A stretch of 64,000 nucleotides of DNA from Ophthalmolycus amberensis (GCA_024529925.1 JAFEUB010001536.1:248001-312000); one strand, 5' to 3'; shown: positions 53,649 to 64,000, counted from the stretch's first letter. The notes: generated by a model from the sequence alone, not told the origin. Translations and numbers: made by a program.

Positions 53649-56344
53649 TGAAATATGAGAGTGAAGGAAAAAGCAGCAGCATAATGGGCAGCACTTACTC
53701 CTCACTGTTTTCATTCAGAAGTCTGAGATGCTACAACGTCGGGGAATTGTCAATTGTCATGGCTTTAAGAACTGATGGTTTGATTTCAGGAAAAAAAAGA
53801 GGCGAGATGGGGGAAATGGAATTACCCAGCGAGAGCTGTGTGGGAGTTTTACTGTTTGATAATTATCCCTTAAAGGCACGCTGAACTTTTCCTGAGCTAT
53901 CTGTATAAAACTCCACAGAGACATAGAAGTAGAAGAGAGGTCACCCAGCGTCAGGAGGGACAAGGGGGAGGGGGGGGGAGATAAATGTGAAGGAGAGTAA
54001 GGATCAGACAAGTGCAGACTTGTCGGGCAGCTGAGAACACGTACGACAGACAGAACAATAGGAAATAAAACAATACATCACGGCAGCACATCTTGGAGGA
54101 CAAGTTATTGCCTCGCTAAGTCACAAAAATGTATCGACTTGTAATACGTTCCATAAAAGATAATGTCGGATTTTTGTCTGTTTCGGGGACGGGGCATCAA
54201 AGCGTGCAGCATTTGGGAAATTTATGACTGAAACATTTGATATTTCCCCAGGTCTCTTGACCATGCCATCTGTCTCTTTTATGGATGTGCAAGCACTCAC
54301 ACACATGCACACCAGACACAGATATTGTATTTAGCGCAGCTCTGCCTTTGCTTCCCCTAAACACAAATAGTAAGCCCCAATCTGTGCGTCCAGACACTGA
54401 ATTTACCACAATACCGCCTTGTCCATAGAATTCTCCAGTACGAACTGGTAGTTTGAAAGCCTAACCTTCTGGCACGGCTGATAATAACTAATTTGACAAA
54501 AGGATAAACATTCAAATCCAAATGAAAACAAATATGGAAGAAAAAGACAGAGAGGGTCAGGTCTGTATAGGCCCGACTGTGACTTTTCAGAGTTCTGTTC
54601 TGAAAACTAGAAACTTTCCAAATCTTTTTTTTTTAAATGCAAAAATCCAAGGTGTTCCCAAGGTCTCTCTTCACGAGCTTAAAAGAACGTCACATGAACC
54701 CGAAGCAACTCGTTTTCATGTCGCACCAAAACGTTTCATCACAGCTGAAGCCGTTTCCACTTTTTTTTTTTACCCACTCCCAAAAACAGGCTAAATAAGA
54801 TTTGCCTTGACTTGTCACTGCTGGCATCTTTAAATCTTAGCCCTGGTAATACCCATTTATCTCCAGGGGGGCAGTTCAAGTCCCGTGTAAACCCACGTTG
54901 CCTCCCTAGTGCACAGAGTCACCAGCTTAACTTCTTTATCAGCGGCATTAAATCTTGGTGATACACTCTTTCTAATTAATGGAGGATTGCCCAGTGCCGC
55001 AAACATGAGTGGAGGTGAGTGAGGGAGACTCGCTGACCTGGTGCACACAGATGCACGGACACAAAGACACAAAGGGTTCAATAAGCTGCGGGTATAAACA
55101 ATGCTACGTACAGAATGAATGTAATTGTTCATCCATAATTCTCCTACTTTGACTGAGACTGTACCAAGGGTCACCCACAGGCCATGTGGGTGAAATGAGA
55201 TCTGGGCTGTTACGCGTCCGTGAATGCTACTCCGTTGTGTCACTCTTTTGAGTGTTTCTCCATTTGCTTGCAGGACGCCGTTCTATTACGCCAGAGAGCC
55301 AATTAGCAGTCCCTCAGTTTGACAGCCGTCTCGTCAGGACCAGCGCGCTCATACATGTTAATTGCGGTGTTTAACGGCCACTGAGGTTTTCGGCTGCCTC
55401 ATTACAGCAAGAACATGCGCCTAACAACCAGGGGGGCTGATGTGGCAAAAATCTCAAAGCCACCCGCCCACTCTCCTCTGTCACTATGCCTCTCAGTTAC
55501 TCCTTCTCTCTGTGTCTTACTCTTTGCCTCCCTCCTTCCTGCCGCAGAGTTGGTGAGTAACAGCCCTAAAGAGTAACCTCCCAGTGAAGGCTGATCTATC
55601 GTAATGAAAGAAGGGAGTAAGCCACCACTTAGAAAACAAATGCTGCGTTCAGGTCACCAGGGAACAATCGTATGAGAGACTTGACCAATTCAAAGCAGCA
55701 GCTGGTGAATGAAGTGTCGATTCAGATCCTCCGACAAAACACCGGATATATATTCTGTCACACTGCCACATTTTGGAGATCTTGGTCAGAAAACAACAGA
55801 TGAGTGCGATCAAGCTGAGCTGATAGCTATGCCCCATATTGGCAGGAAACGCATGCAACATCAGCAAAATGCTGCAATAGTGAAGAGAGAGCAGAGGGAC
55901 AATGAAGAGAACATATTTTGGGGACGCAGAGGCAACAAAGACTGCTTTTAAAAGAGAGATTAGAAACAAATTGTAAAAAAACAAAAAGAAATCTGCATCA
56001 CCTCTATACATCAGACAAGCGATGAACTGAAGAGAATTCAGAAAAGGGGGAAGAAGAATAAAGTGGGGTTCAAATAAGATATAATCTGTAGTGAGGTCAT
56101 TTTCTTATCCATCCATTTTTAAGTCAGTCACATTTCAAGTCTCAGAAAATGAGGTAGAACAGAACTGTACCATTCGGAGTCCAAGAGCGTGTTGCCTGGG
56201 TAATACGCAATGCTCGCTTGTTACAAGCCCGGCAACAGAGCTATAAAAAACTTTGTTTCACAGAGGGAATAATGGACGGAAGCAAATACAATCTTTTAAA
56301 CGGTGATGAACACAAGAAAAAAAAAGAAGAAAAAAAATCAAGTT
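53645..56344. other. Non-coding stretch, nothing recognised
   Basis: Unique sequence with a G-rich piece at 53968-53979, T-runs at 54625-54633 and 54759-54770, and no recognised mobile element. Open frames up to 128 codons have no domain I can name. Confidence 0.55.
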
Positions 56345-56765
56345 TCCGTTGGGGAAGCTGCCTCGATCTGACCTGCACAGAGTAATCCACCTTTTGTCAG
56401 ATGAGAGAACCATGATCCTGGACCCGGCACGGCCTGATTATTGTCTTGACTGCATCGCACCCGGGCTTTAAATCACCCCAGTGCACATTCGAGGTGAGGA
56501 TCTGACAAAGCCAGAAGGACACCATCATTGGGAAACAGCCGAGATGCCACTTTAATGTCATCCAGCTGGACACTGTCCAGTCCTTGGCTGCATTTTGATA
56601 TCCTCTGCATAAGCATTAGCAAACATAAAAGGTGGCAAGGGGCACACCCTTGCCCAGTGCCCATAATCAGCGTGCTCGTGCTCACAGCATACCGCTAACG
56701 AATGGTACATAACAGCAACCTGCACCTGGACCAAGGTCCTCCGACACAAAACCCATGTCAACTTA
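56345..56765 (-). mobile_element. LINE reverse-transcriptase fragment with mutated catalytic box
   Basis: Minus-strand sequence encodes a stretch of non-LTR retrotransposon RT. In one frame (stop at 56473-56475) it reads G-Q-G-C-A-P-C-H, then R-I-S-K-C-S-Q-G, then K-V-A-S-R-L-F-P-N-D-G-V-L-L-A and H-L-E-C-A-L-G. Fish LINEs of this kind usually read R-Q-G-C-P-L-S-P, R-I-S-R-R-S-Q-G and L-L-F-A-D-D-V-V-L-L-A at these positions. The catalytic F-A-D-D has become F-P-N-D (56524-56535), so the first Asp is lost. Farther downstream on minus (56400-56345) a second frame retains A-M-V-L-S, matching the S-E-A-M-V-L-S segment. Frame changes and stops show a dead copy truncated at both ends. The clade (RTE/Rex3-like or other) is not resolved. 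Confidence 0.85.
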
Positions 56766-57226
56766 TTTCAAATGATATCTCATGTGAGGTGAGAGGATTA
56801 AAGTTTTCTGAAAAGAATCAGACTTTTCCACTTGTTTGTATTAAAAAAATTTAAAAAACGACATAATTTGCTAATTAAATTGGATGGGGAAATAAATGAG
56901 GAATTGATTTTTAATAATTTGAAGGGATACAAATTCTATGCTGTTGAAAAAGAGAAATAGAGGGAAGGAATGAGAGACATGGAGGAAGAGAGAAACGCAG
57001 GCAGATGTTAGGAGATGTCCCAAAAGTATTCTCTTTTGCTGCAGTGTGTGATTCTGTCACATCAAGCAGAGAAGGATAGAGAGAAGTAGAGAGAGAGAGA
57101 GAGAGAGCACAACAATAACAGACACACACGAGAAATACTCAAATGGAGGCAGAGCTCAGCTATCAATGAAGTGCACGCATTTATGTTAATTTGGCTTTTA
57201 GATGTAAACACATTTGCATATCTGTT
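56766..57226. other. Non-coding stretch with a short (GA)n tract
   Basis: AT-rich sequence at 56835-56930, then a purine-rich part with a (GA) run at 57089-57107. No gene supported. Confidence 0.6.
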
Positions 57227-57248
57227 TATATATATATATATATATATA
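57227..57248. repeat. (TA)n repeat
   Basis: Eleven TA units, read directly, flanked by TCTGTT and CGGGCG. Confidence 0.94.
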
Positions 57249-57467
57249 CGGGCGCAAACACGGGTTAGTCACACAAACGCAGACACAAAAAGCTGACTCA
57301 TTTGCGTCACGTTATCATCTCCCTGTCATTGCTCAACCGGCTGTGCTCCTGGCCCAGTCAAGGAACTTTGGGAGGATTGCGTAAGACATTTGTTGCTGTA
57401 TCCTTTCACTCTGCTGCTTATAATACAGAATGCGTCTCTCACTGCCTCCAGACTGCCACAGAAACCT

Positions 57468-57469
<2 letters not shown>

Positions 57470-57506
<37 letters not shown>
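57470..57506. repeat. (CA)n microsatellite, about 37 bp
   Basis: Uninterrupted CA units after CTGCG, read directly. It supplies the Cys-Val run in the 200-codon minus-strand frame at 57333-57935, the longest open frame in the window. Confidence 0.96.
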
Positions 57507-57507
<1 letters not shown>

Positions 57508-57595
57508 GCAATCGCTATGTCAGTCCACCCAAGGACACACCGCGTGTCAGCTCTGATTAAGCCTGCACTCAGCCTGTAGAATAGAGTTCTTGGGC

Positions 57596-57613
57596 GGGGG
57601 GGGGGGGGGGGGG
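57596..57613. repeat. Poly-G homopolymer, 18 bases
   Basis: Uninterrupted run of 18 G, preceded by TGGGC. It supplies the proline run in the long minus-strand frame crossing it. Confidence 0.94.
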
Positions 57614-57639
57614 AGAGAAACGACTTGGGTGCGGTAATA

Positions 57640-58090
57640 AATCGCTGCAGGCAGCCGGGCCCTTCAGAGCCGTGGCCCAGACGAACCCTAACAGATGCCG
57701 GCTGGTTTGGCCTGCCAGTTGCGTCCCGGGCCTGTGGGCCAGCACCATCATGAGCGATGGCCGCGGTCCAAAGTGGGGGTCTGCCGCCACAGGCGCAGGT
57801 GTATACATCGTTAACATCCAATAAGAAGAGAGCGGAGCCCTGCGGGTGGGGCAAAGTGATATTGATGGAGGCCCGTCCGCAGTTGCCTGGTTCACTGAGC
57901 AAATATGAGAATAAATATGGCCTTTTGCATTGCATTCACCTTTCATTAATATTAACCAACGGCCTCAATGGTGCACGAGAGTGTCCGTTAAAAGCTGTCA
58001 CTACGGGTCGACCACCGCTGTCTGTCTGGAGTGTTATTTGTGGCTGCTGCTGACTGTTTCACGATCCTCTCCCTGCCCTCTTTTAAATGA
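57640..58090. promoter_or_regulatory. Candidate conserved non-coding element (weak)
   Basis: A GC-rich first half (57650-57860, with GGGCCTGTGGGCC and GGCCGCGG) passes into AT-balanced sequence with ATTAATATTAACC near 57944-57956 and AATAAATATGG near 57909-57919. It is complex and non-repetitive. The longest open frame of the window crosses it but owes its length to flanking (CA)n and poly-G. Enhancer-like by texture only. Confidence 0.22.
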
Positions 58091-59672
58091 CGTAGCTTGT
58101 TTATGCAAAGCATGATCCAAGATATTCTACTCCTGCCAAGTCAGCAAAGTCAATTATGTTTGTTTATTTGGAAGTTGGAAGTTTACGGTACGATTCGCCA
58201 AGCTCGAGACATGATCAGCAGCAAATTAATCCTGTGAGGATTCATATTGCTTGGCACACACTTTTTCCCCTCCTTATTGTGTTGGCATTGCTTGGGAATT
58301 GAGGAGTCGTGTTGAAAACAAGAGCATCTGAGGCTAAACAACGATGGATAAACAAGGCTCGATATGTACTAATTGATTTGGTGAGTGTCCAGCTATCCAT
58401 CCTTGAATGAGTTTTTCTAGGCATCTAACCTTGTCCAACATCAACCCACTTCCACAAATGCAGTCTCTCCCTTGAGTTTAAATAATCCTCATGTCACGTG
58501 TTCCAGTCCGACACGAAGCCTCCCTATGCTGCTGCCCCGCTCTCCACCGAGGTCAACCCTATGATTGTAGGCGCCTCCAGGCCAGTGACAGGCAAGCCAG
58601 GTGCCTCAAAAGGGCAAAGCTTCAAACTCACCAGTTTCCTGGGATTTTTTTTCGAGTGGCGGACAAATCTGGGAGATGCAATCTCATAAAGTTTCGGGCT
58701 CTTAGGTCAGTAATGGCGTTGTGTTCAGAGGCAGAACAACCTTAGATGAGCTGGATCTTGACGTGGATTCTATTCTCCTCACAGCAGAACATTCAATTCC
58801 CGCAGGTTTTTGCTGAATCCCCATGAAGATCCGCACCAGCTGTCTATGCCGTTGTGCTCGGGACTCTCTCCCATGAGCTGTACCAGTCCATTTAGGGGAG
58901 TCTCCTTGTTTCAAGACAGCATTGTTGCTGCCACTGACTTTAGTTAAGTGGGTGAGTGATTTATGTGACCCGTTGGGCTAATCGGATTGTCTGCTCGTTT
59001 TAGGACCAAAGTGGTGTTATGATTCAGCTAAAGCCCTTCTTTGCAGAGTACATGAGAACATCCCATTTTATTTTTCCTCCTTGTGTGCCAAGGTTTCTGA
59101 GTTGTTCCTTCTCTTCTTAAGACAGCTTGAGCTGGGTTCACAATTGTTCTTAATCTGTGCCAGAAAAGACCAAAGTGACCATGTAACCAGTTGCAGTAGA
59201 TGGAATGAAATCTAGAGCATGGATTGATTAACAGTGTAAAGAGATTTACTTTTGAATACAATATATTTATAAGCCTAAGGTCAGGTCTGACCTATATCTA
59301 TATTCCAAACGTTGCAACATGCTTCTTGCTACATATGGCAGTGATTATAAAACTGGGGTCGCAGGCACTTGCAATTGATAACAAAATTGTGCTGTATCAT
59401 TAATAATTACATATCTACAAATGGGGACCATTTGCACCAATCAAACTGTGCAAACTGTGACCATTACTCCTACTCACGTTAGCTTTGGGCCAATAGAAAC
59501 TCATCGCATCAATCTGTCATGAATCAGTCACTCCACTCAGGGTGCAACGGATCATTCCTGCTGCTGCAAAGCTTAGTTAATGAGCCCAAACTAGCTGAAT
59601 TGAAAAAAATACGGCGACAGTTCGAGTTCGGTTCTATTGAGAATAGCACCGGGAGACCAAAATATGGCACGT
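58091..59672. other. Non-coding stretch, one exon-like frame at 58507-58686
   Basis: Unique sequence. After TTCCAG at 58501-58506 a frame runs open to a TAA at 58687-58689. About 31 of its first 48 codons end in G or C, which is coding-like for such an AT-leaning region, but I recognise no protein and see no good donor. It is reported as a finding and not as a gene. The remainder shows nothing recognisable. Confidence 0.4.
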
Positions 59673-59762
59673 GTCGTCAGGTGCTTGCGAACAAAGGGGG
59701 TCCTTGGAAAATGTTTTCCCTTGTAAGGGGTCCCATAGCCCCAACAAGTTGAAGAACCCCTG
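59673..59762 (-). mobile_element. hAT-like DNA transposon end
   Basis: Read on minus, the fragment starts at 59762 with CAGGGGTTCTTCAACTT, followed by GGGACCCC and GGACCCCC words. This is the typical end of hAT-type fish elements ('CAGGGGTTC...GACCCC'). The inner 45 bases (59673-59717) are identical, in the opposite orientation, to 61181-61225. The other terminus and any 8-bp target duplication were not found, and no transposase frame is present. Confidence 0.6.
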
Positions 59763-60630
59763 ACATATGAAATAATGATGTAGCAGTGTGCCTCCAGATG
59801 CCTAAAATAAAAAACACATTTTCGCAAAACAACTGTTCTTTAATCGAGCTATGAAGCAGTAGCAATATTTCGCTTGTATACATTGAAAAGAATACGTATG
59901 CATTAGTGCCGTCAGTCTTGGGTGCTCTTATCTCCCCCTATTCTGTTCGCTGTATTCTTCTATTCATTAGGACTCGTACACAGAGACCGTGCTGCAAGCT
60001 TTGCTCTCCCTGCAGATGATTCTTTCATCCCTCCTCCGGCAGTGAGTGGCAGCCCGCTGAGCCCCAAGTGTGTCTGGTGGCAACTTGTTACGTTTGCGAC
60101 GAGGTTCCACCGCAGACCTCATCAGCCATTCACAATCACCCGGTGGCCTCACTTCACCGCGCAAATTGATGCTACGTGACGGAGGCTGCCGCATTGGTTT
60201 CTCACGGATTCCTCTCCGCTGTTCCGGGATAAACTTAGCCCTTGCTATATTGACACTCCAATACTAATGAGCAACCATTAGCCGTCATATCTCAGTCCAA
60301 GCACCTGTAAACCTTGGCGCAAGGACACGGGGAGAACACAGCGTCTGGAGGACTGCCCTTAACACCTTAAGTGTTCTGGATAATAGTAATTAGTTTGTGA
60401 AGGACAACCAATTCAAGAATAATGAAACATTTTGAATATGTTGCATTCATACAGCCAGTCAAAAAGAGGCTTCTTTATTACCCATCATCAATGTGCCAGA
60501 AGGCACATGCCAAGAAAAGCCTGCATAACATAATATGTATGCATATGATTGTGAATAGACAGAGATGAGTGTGCTAGTTAATAGCTTATCTTGGATTGGT
60601 TGTTAATTAAAAGGATTATTAAAAAGCCAC
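59763..60630. other. Non-coding stretch, nothing recognised
   Basis: Unique sequence. The part at 59985-60240 has slightly raised CpG (ACGTTTGCGACGAGG and the following bases) and is complex, but no motif cluster or exon is convincing. Confidence 0.5.
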
Positions 60631-60686
60631 ATATATATATATATATATATATGTGTATATATATATATATATACACACACACACAA
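60631..60686. repeat. Compound (AT)n-GTGT-(AT)n-(AC)n repeat
   Basis: Two AT blocks separated by GTGT and followed by ACACACACACAC. The GT and AC parts are complementary around the AT block, so the tract is nearly self-complementary and could extrude as a cruciform. Confidence 0.94.
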
Positions 60687-61180
60687 GACATGAGGAGCTG
60701 TCATTGACTTGATTTATTTGTAATCAAGCAATAGTAGGAAGCATTCTTCTGGCATTCAGCCACTGCCCACATGACTGTATGTTGATGCCTGTAACCTTAA
60801 GGTCCAGTCTACGCTGAGTTCAGCTGTACAGAGACATTTCAGAAACTGACAAAACGTTGCACCTTCACAGCACAGTTGGGTTTACATCTACCACTTCTGC
60901 AATAACGTACGATTATGTCCTGCACACATCCTGATCAATTTGTCTCATTCGAGTTAAATAACAGCAGCAGTCTATAGATGTTTCCCGGAGGGCCCGATAA
61001 ATCACCGGCTGGAAAGTTCCTGAGCATCTGCATTATTTTGCGTGAGTTTGGAGGTGGTGAGGCTGGCAGGCACACGCTGCGAAGGATGAGTAATGACGCC
61101 GAATCAAGAGGCGGAGGAAGCATAGTATACACACACTGGGCTGTTGTTTCTATTGGACATTTCACCCCGGGGCTGTCGTC
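60687..61180. other. Non-coding stretch, nothing recognised
   Basis: Unique sequence between the compound repeat and the second hAT-family fragment. No supported exon. Confidence 0.5.
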
Positions 61181-61225
61181 AAAACATTTTCCAAGGACCC
61201 CCTTTGTTCGCAAGCACCTGACGAC
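61181..61225 (+). mobile_element. Second fragment of the same hAT-like family
   Basis: 45 bases, AAAACATTTTCCAAGGACCC and onward to CACCTGACGAC, are identical to the reverse complement of 59673-59717. The match stops sharply on both sides, and the CAGGGGTTC terminus is absent here. It is an internal remnant, or a piece of a related element, in the opposite orientation. Confidence 0.6.
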
Positions 61226-61359
61226 CCTTTCTCCTCAAATGTATTATGGTCTGCCTGTATACTGCAAAAGCAAAGTGATTCTGAACCAAAGGGCCTCAGA
61301 AATTGCTCTTTGCATTCCTTAACTCCTGTTTTTCTTTACTTCCTGCTCTTTGTCTTTCT

Positions 61360-61374
61360 CCCCCCCCCCCCCCC
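61360..61374. repeat. Poly-C homopolymer, 15 bases
   Basis: Uninterrupted run of 15 C after TTTCT, followed by TGCCTGG. Read directly. Confidence 0.93.
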
Positions 61375-61737
61375 TGCCTGGCCAGGTATGGATGAAGAGG
61401 TTACTGTCAATTGAAACACATCATTACAGGCTGCACATGGGGCGCCCTGTCCCAAAAGAAAGGCCAGCAGAGATGAACACACAGTCCCAACTTCACAACT
61501 CACTCTTAATAACGCATGATGCATGAGCCTATGCCAGCGCTTACACTGCACTCTACAAAGCCAGAAGACAGAGTCTAGCCCCCTTCTTTTATGGCCCCCC
61601 CTTATACTGCTAGGTCAAGCTACAGAACTGGCCCATGGCCCAAGTCTTAGGGATGAAGCTGAGCCTGGGCACATTCCCAGCCAGGCCACCTGCCAGCAGG
61701 CCCCACAATACCAAGCAGTGGATGGAGAGCTTTCTCC

Positions 61738-61758
61738 CTCCTCCTCCTCCTCCTCCTC
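61738..61758. repeat. (TCC)n trinucleotide repeat
   Basis: About seven TCC/CTC units. Encodes a Pro or Ser run depending on frame. Read directly. Confidence 0.92.
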
Positions 61759-62783
61759 TGTCCCCGGCCATCTTTTTTTTCCTTGGATTTAAAGGTTATC
61801 TGCTGCCATTCTGTCTGGGGCCTCTGGCGAGAGTTGAAGAGAGCAGCCAGCCCACCACAGGTGTGAGCGCTGCCGATAAGCACGAACAGATATGGAGGTC
61901 TATCACGGCTCCAGACTGACCTTCGTTCACAATATTGTAGACAGTGCTACCACGATGCTACCAGGATGCGAAAACAAACAAAAAAAGGACTGTTCTGCAC
62001 AGACAAACCACATAGCTGTTATTTTCCCTTCTTTTATTTCAGCAAGACGGAAACAAACATGAAGAAAGGAGGGGATGTAGTGGTGCTGTTGGAGTACACA
62101 AGCGTACAGAATAAAGTATTCATCGTGTAGCCTTCTAGAGAACGGAAAACATGAACTCGGCCTGAACATGTTTTTCTTTTTAAAGGCTGTACTAATTTAA
62201 GGGATAACTATCAGGGATATCATCTGTTGCTACCACTTTACGGAGTGAAAACACAGCCAGGGCTAGGACAGAGCGGCCAATCCCAGGGCTCGCTGGCTCA
62301 CTTTCAGTGTGTGTAGCTCCTCCATTAATAACTAATAGGTGGAACATTAGGGGGGAAATGGTGAGTGTATCTTGAGGGCTTACATTAGCCTGGCGTACAG
62401 CATCTCCTTATCTGTGTGTAGGACAAGGGAGGGAGTGAGACGGGATGCGTCGTGCTCTCTTTGACTTTCTTCCTCCATTAACCGCCATGAAATGATAATT
62501 CGAGTGCTACTGAAAGTGCACAGAAACAGGTGTGAGCAGACTGCTGAGCATTAGCAAATACGCAGCCATTCAACAATGCAAGAGTGTACCCATTGAGTAA
62601 CCATTGTTCTATTTATACATGCGGTCTTATGTGCAGCCATTTGCATATATGCAAATAACACGTGGATGACTACATCCATATCCACACAAGCTGACATTTG
62701 CAATATTGTGCCTAAATAATGTATAACCACACCAATATGTAGTCATACCACCACATCGTCTGCATAATGTTAAGTGGTTGTAC

Positions 62784-62922
62784 CATGGACTGTATATAAA
62801 GATGGACGACATGGCAGTTCCCCAAAGGTGAAGCCAAAAGATATTGATCACACCCTGGTGGTTTGCAGCAGTATAGGTCATAAATCTCGCCCCTTCCATG
62901 TTAGTGGATGAGCCAAACTAAA
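62784..62922 (+). repeat. Dispersed teleost repeat copy (CATGGACTGTATATAAAGATGG type)
   Basis: The segment reads CATGGACTGTATATAAAGAT then GGACGACATGGC, GTGAAGCCAAAAGATATTGA, CCTGGTGG, GCAGTATAGGTCATAAAT and CGCCCCTTCCATGTTAGTGG. I recognise this word order as a common interspersed fish repeat, possibly MITE- or SINE-derived. The TATATAA here is part of the repeat and is not evidence of a promoter. Class uncertain. Confidence 0.6.
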
Positions 62923-63897
62923 AAGTCAACACAAATATGTATCTTCCCAAATGTGGAGTCACGGGAATTGTAACAGGAGAGGCGATGTAACTTTAACTTT
63001 CCATCTGCATCACAAGTCTGATCATGCATGTAGTTATGGAGTTTCTTGACTTTTCCAGCTTTTCAATTTCTCAGCGTGTCAACTTGCTTTTCTTCACACG
63101 GTCCATGTCCTACAAACACCGAACCCAGTATATCAAAACTCACCTCCAAATCGAATCCCTTTTGCTCACTACTTAAACAATATTTTCACTCTAATAATGT
63201 ACAGTATATGAGAGGTATTTGTATCTACTTCTTGTGATTCGGTTGTTCCAGCATCATGCGCTTTCAAAGTCATTGAATCTCAGTAGAATACTAACAGTGA
63301 GGGTTACGGATGGCATTGAAAGCTTCAGAGAAATTGCTGTAAGGAACAGTAATTGCGATGCAATCATCTTTCATTCAGTAGAGGAGTGAAAAAATGTATT
63401 TGCATACACGTACGAATGTTTCCTAAACATCACCTATCAAGCTCTGTAGCACCAGAGGTGAGAAGGTGCTGGAAATAAAGGAAATATTCTGAAATCAACA
63501 CTTCTGAAATCAACTACGCCGAGTGGTTTCATGCAGCTTTGGCGGAGCCATTACTGCTTGTCGGTAGGGAATGTGCGTAAAATAATAACTGATGATGATT
63601 CATGGATTGTTTTTCCCTGAGCGGTGATGCACACAGATTGTACAGTGATTAGGGAGGGGAGTTGCCCCTGTGCATTCAACTGGAGTGCACCCATTTCTGA
63701 CACACAACACTTATGATAAACCAAACACATATGTACACACACAAATGCACAGGGAAGGAAAGAGAACCATTCTTCGAGATATCTTGCTAATTTCAGACTC
63801 TGGCTACACAAACATCATTAATCAAGCTGACTAAGATTAGTCACTGGCAAGCTCCCCTACCTGTTTATTATAATTAAATCGATGTACGTGTCATTGC
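62923..63897. other. Non-coding stretch, probably the end of an intron
   Basis: Unique, AT-leaning sequence leading into the AG acceptor at 63898-63899. No repeat or open frame with a domain. If the exon call at the right edge is right, this is intronic. The pyrimidine tract before the acceptor is weak. Confidence 0.45.
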
Positions 63898-63899
63898 AG

Positions 63900-64000
63900 G
63901 CGTGGACCCGAGCTATGGCAGAGGCAGTTAGGCTCCACACAAAAGATGGGCTGAAAAACAACGAATACCAAGAGAAAGCTAGAAAACACAGAAAAGGAGA
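63900..64000 (+). CDS. Putative internal exon (partial, runs off the window), possible PH-domain end
   Basis: The acceptor GTGTCATTGCAG ends at 63899. The 101 bases that follow are open in only one frame, starting with the first base (GCG TGG ACC). The other two frames hit stops. The peptide starts A-W-T-R-A-M-A-E-A-V-R-L-H-T and continues into a charged part with E-Y-Q-E-K-A-R-K-H-R-K-G. A W-x-x-A-M-x-E-A helix with an invariant Trp is how many PH domains close, so a PH-domain protein is a reasonable guess, but I do not recognise the gene. Intron phase would be 0. The exon end lies beyond the window. If real, the gene is on the plus strand and at least part of this window is its upstream intron. 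Confidence 0.45.

Larger units (their letters stand above)
61226..62783. other. Non-coding stretch with C15 and (TCC)n tracts
   Basis: Unique sequence containing a C15 run at 61360-61374 and a (TCC)n tract at about 61738-61758. Pro- or Arg-rich frames at 61635-61919 derive from the latter. No gene or transposon recognised. Confidence 0.55.

Noticed and set aside
57333..57935. Longest open frame in the window (200 codons, minus strand)
   Set aside because: Its length depends on a (CA)n tract read as Cys-Val and on the G18 run read as proline. No domain is recognisable and there are no splice signals.
62791..62797. TATATAA as a TATA box
   Set aside because: It is part of the consensus of a dispersed fish repeat and has no downstream gene.

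Overview
The window looks like non-coding DNA from a ray-finned fish, most likely a percomorph-type teleost. Three things point that way: very long dinucleotide microsatellites, CpG depletion with a few CpG-dense patches, and degraded repeats of types familiar from fish genomes (LINE 3' ends with an (ATT)n tail, Tc1-like and hAT-like remnants, and elements whose ends carry CCGTA...TCCGG and 'ATAAGCCGC'). There are no operons, ribosome binding sites or dense ORFs, so it is not prokaryotic. The species call is an inference; no search was run.

No complete protein-coding gene could be supported. The longest open frames (about 60 to 200 codons) are either translations of (CA)n, (GA)n or poly-C tracts or fall within the length expected by chance. 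The best coding candidate is at the extreme right edge: an AG acceptor at 63898-63899 followed by 101 bases with a single open frame. This would be the start of an internal exon of a plus-strand gene whose preceding intron would occupy at least part of the window. Its peptide opens with W-T-R-A-M-A-E-A, which resembles the closing helix of a PH domain, but the gene was not identified.

Layout. 1-6.9 kb: unique sequence with a C20 run and one enhancer-like stretch. 6.9-7.4 kb: a broken CR1/L2/Rex1-type LINE on the plus strand. 7.4-20.6 kb: unique sequence broken by (CA)n, (GT)n, (GA)n and poly-C/G tracts. 20.6-20.9 kb: a Tc1-like remnant. 22.3-22.6 kb: a CpG-enriched patch with three inverted CCAAT boxes. 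31.3-32.4 kb: a TA-flanked element with terminal inverted repeats and two long internal hairpins, the most structured object in the window. 33.3-33.5 kb: a dispersed fish repeat. 38.7 kb: a MITE fragment. 40.4-40.8 kb: the 3' end of a minus-strand LINE with its ORF2 C-terminus still open. 41.6-42.3 kb: a cluster of transcription-factor-type motifs. 42.6-46.4 kb: microsatellite-rich, ending in an uninterrupted (CA)71 tract. 46.4-56.3 kb: unique sequence with (GT)n, (GA)n, (TAA)n and C18 tracts. 56.3-56.8 kb: a minus-strand LINE reverse-transcriptase fragment with a mutated catalytic box. 57-62 kb: further simple repeats and two fragments of one hAT-like family in opposite orientation. 62.8 kb: another dispersed fish repeat. 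63.9-64 kb: the partial exon.

The window reads as a gene desert or long intron that may contain regulatory DNA, with old decayed transposable elements. I found no convincing new biological system. The items most worth checking are the hairpin-bearing element, the CCAAT/CpG patch, the 41.7 kb motif cluster and the edge exon.
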